Of a stretch of DNA of 64,000 nt, positions 59,266-64,000 are shown in pieces. Origin of the DNA: an uncultured Elusimicrobiales bacterium. GTDB taxonomy: Bacteria; Elusimicrobiota; Elusimicrobia; Elusimicrobiales; Elusimicrobiaceae. The notes under the pieces were generated by a model, which saw only the letters and a program-made list of their open reading frames with translations, had not been told where the DNA came from and searched no databases. A program made the position numbers and the translations under genes. Each line of letters starts with the position of its first letter. Within the stretch, counting starts at the first letter, position 1. Location of the stretch: NCBI GenBank assembly GCA_934667625.1, contig CAKUMH010000001.1:153333-217332 (forward strand), in the 5' to 3' direction.

Positions 59266-61139
59266 GTTTTTATAATAATTATTTACAACAATTGCGTGAT
59301 TCGGGAAAAGAAACTTTAGCAATAGCGGTAAAGAATACTGTAGATAAGTTATTGTCAGATTATTTGAACAAATTTTCCTATACGTCGCATGATAAAGGGC
59401 TTTTGGTGGGCAAGGTTCAAAGCGGAAAAACTAGCCATATGCTTGGAGTAGTTTCGGCTGCTGCTGATAAGGGGTTTTCTCTTTTTATTTTATTGACTAC
59501 CGATAATATTCTCCTTCAACAACAAACAATTATGCGAGCAAAAGATGAATTAAAAGATTTTTGCATTTGTGATGAAACTGAATATCCCTTGTTTGTCTCT
59601 AATAATATGAAAAAGCCAGTTATGGTTGTTTTAAAGAAGAATGTTTCTATTTTACGCAAATGGAAAAATGACTTAGCAGGAACAGGTTTTGTAAAGGGAA
59701 ATCCTTTGTTTATTGTGGATGATGAGGCCGATGCTGCAAGTTTAAACACTTTGGTAAATAAAGGCAGAATGAGTGGAGTTCATAAAGCATTATCCGAAAT
59801 AGAGCAAACTAGCGGAAGCAGTATTTATATGCAAGTTACCGGTACTCCGCAGTCGCTGCTATTGCAAACACAAGAAAGTGGTTGGCATCCGGATTTTGTA
59901 CATTATTTTCAGCCGGGCACGGGCTATTTGGGCGGAGATTTTTTCTTCAAAGAAAGCGAAAATAAGTCAATAATTTTAAGCGATGATTCCGAGTTTTCAA
60001 ATTTGCAGAATACTGATGAAGAAATTGAGAATTGTTTAAAGAAAGCCGTATGCACTCATCTAGTCACTTCGGCCGAAATTTTCTTAAAAGGGGGAACTGT
60101 TTCAAATTTTTTAGTTCATCCAAGCGTTAAAATCGCTCAACATGAATATTTTGCTTCACTAATAGGGGAATATCTTAATGAGATTAATCTGTCGGATGGT
60201 GTAGCAAAGGAAACATTAGAAGAGGTTTATAATGATTTAAAACAAAGCTATTCACAAATATCTCCTTTTGATGAAGTTTATGCCAAAATTTCAACTTTTT
60301 TAGAAGAAGATAAAATTAAAATTTTGGTTTTAAATTCTAAAAATGGAATTCTACCTGCTAGTGAATATGAGAACGGTGTTAATGTTGTTGTAGGTGGAAA
60401 TACTCTAGGGCGAGGTATTACTTTCCCCAAGTTGCAGACTATTTATTATTCACGATTGGTTAAAAATCCTCAAGCCGATACTATGTGGCAACATTCTCGC
60501 ATGTTTGGATATGACAGAATTCCCGGTCTTATGCGAGTTTTTATGCCGGCAATACTATATAAGATATTTGCAGATATTAATAGAACCAACGATTCCTTAA
60601 TTTCTCAAATGCAAAACACTTCATTGGCGGATAAAATCAAACTATATTATCCACCCAATATTAGGCCTACTCGCAAAAATATTTTGGACAATAGCAAGGT
60701 TTCTATTATCAGTGGTGGAGTTAATTATTTCCCATTTAACCCAGAAAATCCACAATTTGAAGAGTTATGTTCTATGCTTGCCCCTTATAAAGACGGAGAG
60801 TATTCTGCGCATATAGGAGTTGTTATTAGCATTTTAGAGCGCATACGCTCTTCAAACATAGATTTTTCTATGCCAGACTTTATTGCCTTGTTGAAGTCCA
60901 TACAGGTAGAATATCCAGCCAGGCAGATTAAATTAATTATCCGCCGAGGTAGAAATATTAGTTATGGGACTGGCACTCTATTATCTCAAAGCGACCGTTT
61001 ATTAGGAGATGAGTTTCCCAATCAAATCGTGTTGACTATGTACCAAATAAATGGGGAACATGGTTGGAGTCGCCCCAATATATGGGTTCCCAATATTAAA
61101 TTTCCGGTTGGAATTAACTATTATACGGTTCGGCAGTAA
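59262..61139 (+). CDS. Z1-domain P-loop ATPase of the restriction system
   Basis: 625 residues. P-loop motif VGKVQSGKTSHM, then FIVDDEADAASLN (Walker B-like DDEAD), SIYMQVTGTPQS, and VVVGGNTLGRGITFPKLQTI with the RMFGYD stretch, matching the Z1 domain of the helicase-like ATPases that accompany NgoFVII-like enzymes and cytosine methyltransferases. It probably drives DNA translocation or remodelling during restriction. The start overlaps the nuclease stop by 4 bp. Confidence 0.88.
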   Translation: MSFYNNYLQQLRDSGKETLAIAVKNTVDKLLSDYLNKFSYTSHDKGLLVGKVQSGKTSHMLGVVSAAADKGFSLFILLTTDNILLQQQTIMRAKDELKDFCICDETEYPLFVSNNMKKPVMVVLKKNVSILRKWKNDLAGTGFVKGNPLFIVDDEADAASLNTLVNKGRMSGVHKALSEIEQTSGSSIYMQVTGTPQSLLLQTQESGWHPDFVHYFQPGTGYLGGDFFFKESENKSIILSDDSEFSNLQNTDEEIENCLKKAVCTHLVTSAEIFLKGGTVSNFLVHPSVKIAQHEYFASLIGEYLNEINLSDGVAKETLEEVYNDLKQSYSQISPFDEVYAKISTFLEEDKIKILVLNSKNGILPASEYENGVNVVVGGNTLGRGITFPKLQTIYYSRLVKNPQADTMWQHSRMFGYDRIPGLMRVFMPAILYKIFADINRTNDSLISQMQNTSLADKIKLYYPPNIRPTRKNILDNSKVSIISGGVNYFPFNPENPQFEELCSMLAPYKDGEYSAHIGVVISILERIRSSNIDFSMPDFIALLKSIQVEYPARQIKLIIRRGRNISYGTGTLLSQSDRLLGDEFPNQIVLTMYQINGEHGWSRPNIWVPNIKFPVGINYYTVRQ

Positions 61140-61194
61140 AAATGTTGTGGACTTTGTTAGAATTAAGAATATTACTAACAAGGGGGAATCGTAT

Positions 61195-61317
61195 ATGCTT
61201 CGTATAAAATTTATAGTCAAAGAGGCTCCTAATTATTCTAAAGGATGTTGGGTCCCTTATCGTTGGGTGGACGATTGGGACACCTTAAATGAGTATGCAA
61301 GAGGTGTTGGCCTTTAA
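61195..61317 (+). CDS. Possible small protein, 40 aa
   Basis: ATG 61195 lies behind a GGGGGAA ribosome-site-like stretch (about 61184-61190). The peptide contains GCWVPYRWVDDWDTLNEYA. It overlaps the next small ORF by 29 bp in another frame. It could be a decayed 5' part of the HTH gene. Low certainty. Confidence 0.25.
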   Translation: MLRIKFIVKEAPNYSKGCWVPYRWVDDWDTLNEYARGVGL

Positions 61318-61513
61318 GCCAGTAGAACTCTGGCCATTGGAAACGGCCCGAAAAGAGGCCAAACAACCCAAGGTGGATAAAGCCTTGTACAAGCAGACAT
61401 TGGCACTACAAATCCGCGAATATATGCGTCTAAACGGCCTTAGCCAGGCCGCATGTGCGTGGGCTTTGGGGCTAACGGCGGCTCGGGTTAGCCAACTCTT
61501 AAAAGAAAATTAA
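61289..61513 (+). CDS. Small HTH protein, remnant of a recombinase C-terminus
   Basis: 74 residues. The last 40 (ALQIREYMRLNGLSQAACAW, ARVSQLL) match the C-terminal helix-turn-helix of the truncated recombinase at 45364 (ALQIREYMRVNNLSQKECAA, ARVSQIL). The zinc ribbon and the catalytic domain are missing. It is therefore either a remnant of a second recombinase or a stand-alone regulator. The boundary repeat follows 115 bp downstream. Confidence 0.65.
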   Translation: MSMQEVLAFKPVELWPLETARKEAKQPKVDKALYKQTLALQIREYMRLNGLSQAACAWALGLTAARVSQLLKEN

Positions 61514-61628
61514 GTTTTTAGTGTTAAATTTTGCAAAATAGATAGAAAGATAGCAAAAAAGTAGTTGAAGGGGCGAAAAGACGGGATAAGGAAAATCTAT
61601 CTATTTGATATCTCAGGGGAATTAGGCT

Positions 61629-61702
61629 TTTTTACCGACGACGAAAGAGGAGAAAACCCTAAATTAAGCATTAAAAAATCCCGCCAAAAGTTAAGCGGGA
61701 TA
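61629..61702. repeat. Right copy of 74-bp direct repeat bracketing the island
   Basis: 71 of 74 bases equal to 44317-44390, same orientation, 17.3 kb apart. It contains the hairpin ATCCCGC / GCGGGAT. Similarity also extends weakly about 40 bp upstream, as at the left copy. Confidence 0.85.
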
Positions 61703-61712
61703 TAATATGGGA

Positions 61713-61746
61713 TACTGTCTTCAATGAGTATTATAATTTTTTGATA
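61713..61746. repeat. Internal module-boundary repeat, right copy
   Basis: 28 of 34 bases match 52525-52558, with TACTGTCTTCAATG identical. It starts 10 bp after the right 74-bp repeat. Confidence 0.55.
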
Positions 61747-61798
61747 CAGTAGTTTTGTGATAAAATATAAAAACGAATATATTTGTGAGGAAAATTTA

Positions 61799-62392
61799 AT
61801 GAATATTTGGGAAACTATTGTAGTAATTTTAAAAGAAATGAGTTCTATGTCTGATTTAGGACTTTTATTTATAGCGATGTATGGTTTGCACTCTTGGCGG
61901 AGAGAATATGTATACAAGAGAAGAGTTGAACTTGCGGAAGAGATTTTGATAATGTTTTATAAAATGAAGGAAACTATTTCGTGGATTAGAAGTCCTGTGC
62001 TGTTGGATTATGAAGAATCAGAGTTAGAACAACAATTGAAGACAGCTAGTTCAGATAATAAAAAATGTCCCATATATTATTTAGCACCAAAATTAAGAAT
62101 TCAAAAAGCAAAAGATTTAATTTCTTCCTTCTCTGCGATGAAATATATAGCGATGATAAAATTGGACGCGAAATTGTTGGACAAATTTAATGAGATTAAT
62201 GAAATTCTGCACCAAATTTCTGTCAATAGTTTATGGCTATTTCGTGACTATCGGTCTGTAAGCTTGGTAGAAGTAAGAAAAGCAGAACAAGTTATTTGGG
62301 AGACACCTACTAAAAGGGAAGTTGATGAAATTTCCAGTCAGATAATACGCAATATTGAACAAGTTGAGAAAATTTGTAAAAAATATATTTAG
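61799..62392 (+). CDS. Hypothetical membrane-anchored helical protein
   Basis: 197 residues from ATG 61799, which has a GAGG ribosome site (61787-61790). One hydrophobic segment near the N-terminus (MSDLGLLFIAMYGLHSW) is followed by a long helical, charged domain that includes RAE-like repeats (RRVELAEEILIMFYKMKETI). AT-rich, no family recognised. It lies outside the right repeat of the island, facing the kinase gene tail to tail. Confidence 0.6.
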   Translation: MNIWETIVVILKEMSSMSDLGLLFIAMYGLHSWRREYVYKRRVELAEEILIMFYKMKETISWIRSPVLLDYEESELEQQLKTASSDNKKCPIYYLAPKLRIQKAKDLISSFSAMKYIAMIKLDAKLLDKFNEINEILHQISVNSLWLFRDYRSVSLVEVRKAEQVIWETPTKREVDEISSQIIRNIEQVEKICKKYI

Positions 62393-62484
62393 TCTAGACT
62401 TTCCGTGCAATGTTCTATAAAACTAACAGTTATTTTTATTTATAAAATCAGGATAAAAAAGCATAGTAAGATAATTCCTTTCTT

Positions 62485-63657
62485 TTATGAGACATTAAAC
62501 GGAATTTTTTCTCTAAGTTCCGTAATAGTTTTAAATCGTTTTGAAGTATCTGGATTTTGTCCTTTTTCTAAAAATCCTCTCAAATCTTTATTCTTAATAT
62601 CTTGAAAATTCTGTTTCCCTGTCAATACAAACATCACAATATGGGTTAAAGCATAAATTTCATGGGCCATATCGTAATTTTTAAAACCACATAACCGAAG
62701 AGCCGGGTCATTACACACTCCTTTAAAATCTGTTTCTGCGGTTGTTAAAGTGCTTTCGGGGTATTTAACTAATCCAAAATCCGATATTTTTACGACATTG
62801 ACATTATGCTCATATTTTTTGATTAAGATGTTACAAGGGCTAATATCGCGATGAAATAACTTCTTAGCATGGATATAGGAAAATCCTTTTAAAATTTGGT
62901 TAATAATATTTTTGCGTTGGGCAAGATTCAAGTTCGCATTATTGTATCTCATAAACTCCAATAATGTGCAATCCATAAGCTCCATAATATACTGATTATT
63001 TTCTTCGTCATATGAATATACTTCTACAATATATGGCGATTTTAGTTTTTTCATTTGTGTAAACTCAAGTTTAAAACGCTCAATTTCTTTAGAAGAGAGA
63101 TTCCTTTTGGCCCGTTTGAGGACAAAAGTTTTGTCATATAGCGTATCGTTATACTTATATACTTGAGCATAAGACCCTTCTCCTATCAATGTAAGGGCTT
63201 GAGAAAAACCATTCCTTATATTGTTGAAATGTTGTAAAGGACGGAAAATAGGTTGAATATAATATAATTGTACCTTTTCAAAATCATTGGGGATTTGACT
63301 GCCATTTGAACTGCGAAGAAAAGACTGGCTTTTGGTAAAAAATTGCTGATAATATGTATCTATATCAAAGGCGTATTGAGTATTGGCTAAGTTGGTATGT
63401 AATTCATAAATTGTTTGAATTACCCATAATAAATATCGGCTTTCATTTGCCCAAAAATGCCCCCCTGGAATGCGAGTATTCATTTTTTTTATTAGCTCAT
63501 TTAATGCTGCGTGTAAAGATGAAAATAATAATTTTAATTTTTCATTCTTAACCTGTGAATACAACGCAAAGAATTTATTGCTGGTGTCGCATCCAAATTC
63601 TTGCAATTTATTTTCTATAAACGAGTTTATAATTTGATTTCCTTGTTCAAAAGGCAT
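62485..63657 (-). CDS. Ser/Thr protein kinase with unknown N-terminal domain
   Basis: 390 residues. The N-terminal 155 are helical and unrecognised. The kinase domain follows with the glycine loop GEGSYAQVYKY, the Lys in FVLKRAK, the catalytic FHRDISPCNILI and the metal-binding SDFGLVKY. The C-lobe is short. No membrane segment is present, unlike the kinase at 24086. AT-rich and near defence genes, so it may be an abortive-infection kinase, but this is only inferred. No ribosome site stronger than AAAGAG is seen. Confidence 0.85.
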   Translation of the reverse strand: MPFEQGNQIINSFIENKLQEFGCDTSNKFFALYSQVKNEKLKLLFSSLHAALNELIKKMNTRIPGGHFWANESRYLLWVIQTIYELHTNLANTQYAFDIDTYYQQFFTKSQSFLRSSNGSQIPNDFEKVQLYYIQPIFRPLQHFNNIRNGFSQALTLIGEGSYAQVYKYNDTLYDKTFVLKRAKRNLSSKEIERFKLEFTQMKKLKSPYIVEVYSYDEENNQYIMELMDCTLLEFMRYNNANLNLAQRKNIINQILKGFSYIHAKKLFHRDISPCNILIKKYEHNVNVVKISDFGLVKYPESTLTTAETDFKGVCNDPALRLCGFKNYDMAHEIYALTHIVMFVLTGKQNFQDIKNKDLRGFLEKGQNPDTSKRFKTITELREKIPFNVS

Positions 63658-63785
63658 AAAATGACTCTTTAAAATATTTAATGCTTCTTTTCTTGTATTA
63701 TATAATAAGTGAATTTATAATATATAATATGCCCATAAATACTTCTAAAAAATTTACAATTCTTGTCCATTTCCGATCTTAGGAC

Positions 63786-64000
63786 AATTTTCCCTATTTT
63801 GGGGCTAAAATGGTATATTATTTATAGTAAAAGTATATGTTTATATTTGCTTTTTACTTTGTTTTTATTTATTCGTAAATAAGGAGAATTTTGGCAGTAC
63901 CCTAAGCCTTTTGAGGCTTAGATACAATTTCAATCTGTTTTTGGAACCGTATAGGGAATACGGTGCGCTTTTGGGATACCAAAGGCACAGCTAGACTCCA
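63786..64000 (+). repeat. Second copy of the structured element, truncated at the right edge
   Basis: Repeats 56661-56846 and carries the corresponding folds: CTAAGCC/GGCTTAG (63902-63921); left arm CTGTTTTTGGA (63935-63945) whose partner starts at the last four bases (TCCA, 63997-64000); ACCGTAT/ATACGGT (63946-63964); and GCTTTTGG/CCAAAGGC (63967-63986) with a GATA loop. The downstream gene is outside the window. The 128 bp between the kinase start and this repeat hold nothing else that I can see. Confidence 0.75.

Noticed and set aside
1..64000. CRISPR arrays and complete insertion sequences
   Set aside because: No regularly spaced repeats, cas genes, or transposase genes with terminal inverted repeats were seen; the only mobile-element genes are the recombinase fragments.

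Overview
This window looks like a chromosomal segment of a Gram-negative anaerobic fermenter, most probably a host-associated member of the Elusimicrobiota. The phylum is an inference from the gene mix: several type IV pilin-like genes, a trimeric electron-bifurcating [FeFe]-hydrogenase, an H+-pumping pyrophosphatase, an alpha-glucan phosphorylase with phosphoglucomutase, a rubrerythrin/ferritin-like protein and outer-membrane barrel proteins. No rRNA or other decisive marker is present. Core genes are roughly 50% GC or more. Two segments (about 5.1-6.9 kb and 44.2-64.0 kb) are clearly more AT-rich and carry mobile or defence functions.

Layout. 0-5 kb: a pilin-like fragment, an EamA exporter, pgm, a small barrel protein, murB and tRNA-Asp. 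5.1-6.9 kb: an AT-rich insert with a zinc-finger/Vsr-like nuclease and an orphan protein. 7-31 kb: dCMP deaminase, a POTRA barrel protein behind a 20-bp palindrome, a ferritin-like protein, a secreted protein with possible protein-glutaminase features, hppA, an M3 peptidase, pyrimidine-nucleoside phosphorylase, AsmA-queH, corA, an alanine/glycine symporter, a nucleoside phosphorylase, a TPR-TM-kinase, murI-pgeF, a cation/proton antiporter, a receiver-GGDEF protein, crcB, tRNA-Glu and a DUF1646 transporter. 31-44 kb: glgP, trmL, pilin, an MFS transporter, hydABC, an exported receiver-like protein, a second DUF1646 paralogue, a Lys/Ala-rich exported protein and another pilin.

44.2-61.7 kb is a defence island bracketed by 74-bp direct repeats (71/74 identical). 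It begins with a serine recombinase that has lost its catalytic domain. A type I restriction operon follows (hsdR, two small genes, hsdS, hsdM and a DUF5677-like gene). A Gabija-like OLD/UvrD pair and an ADP-ribosylglycohydrolase come next. The last module is a type II system of C5 methyltransferase, NgoFVII-family nuclease and Z1 ATPase. To the right of the repeat lie a membrane-anchored orphan protein and a Ser/Thr kinase.

The most unusual signal is a structured element upstream of the C5 methyltransferase (56661-57095). It has at least six hairpins plus a hairpin enclosing the start codon. A second copy starts at 63786 and runs off the right edge. The two copies share 93 identical bases followed by a part in which stems are kept by compensatory changes, which points to a conserved RNA or single-stranded DNA fold. 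Other recurrent signals are a -10 box exactly 6-7 nt upstream of ATG in ten genes (predicted leaderless mRNAs), and a 19-bp motif shared by the upstream regions of two exported-protein genes.
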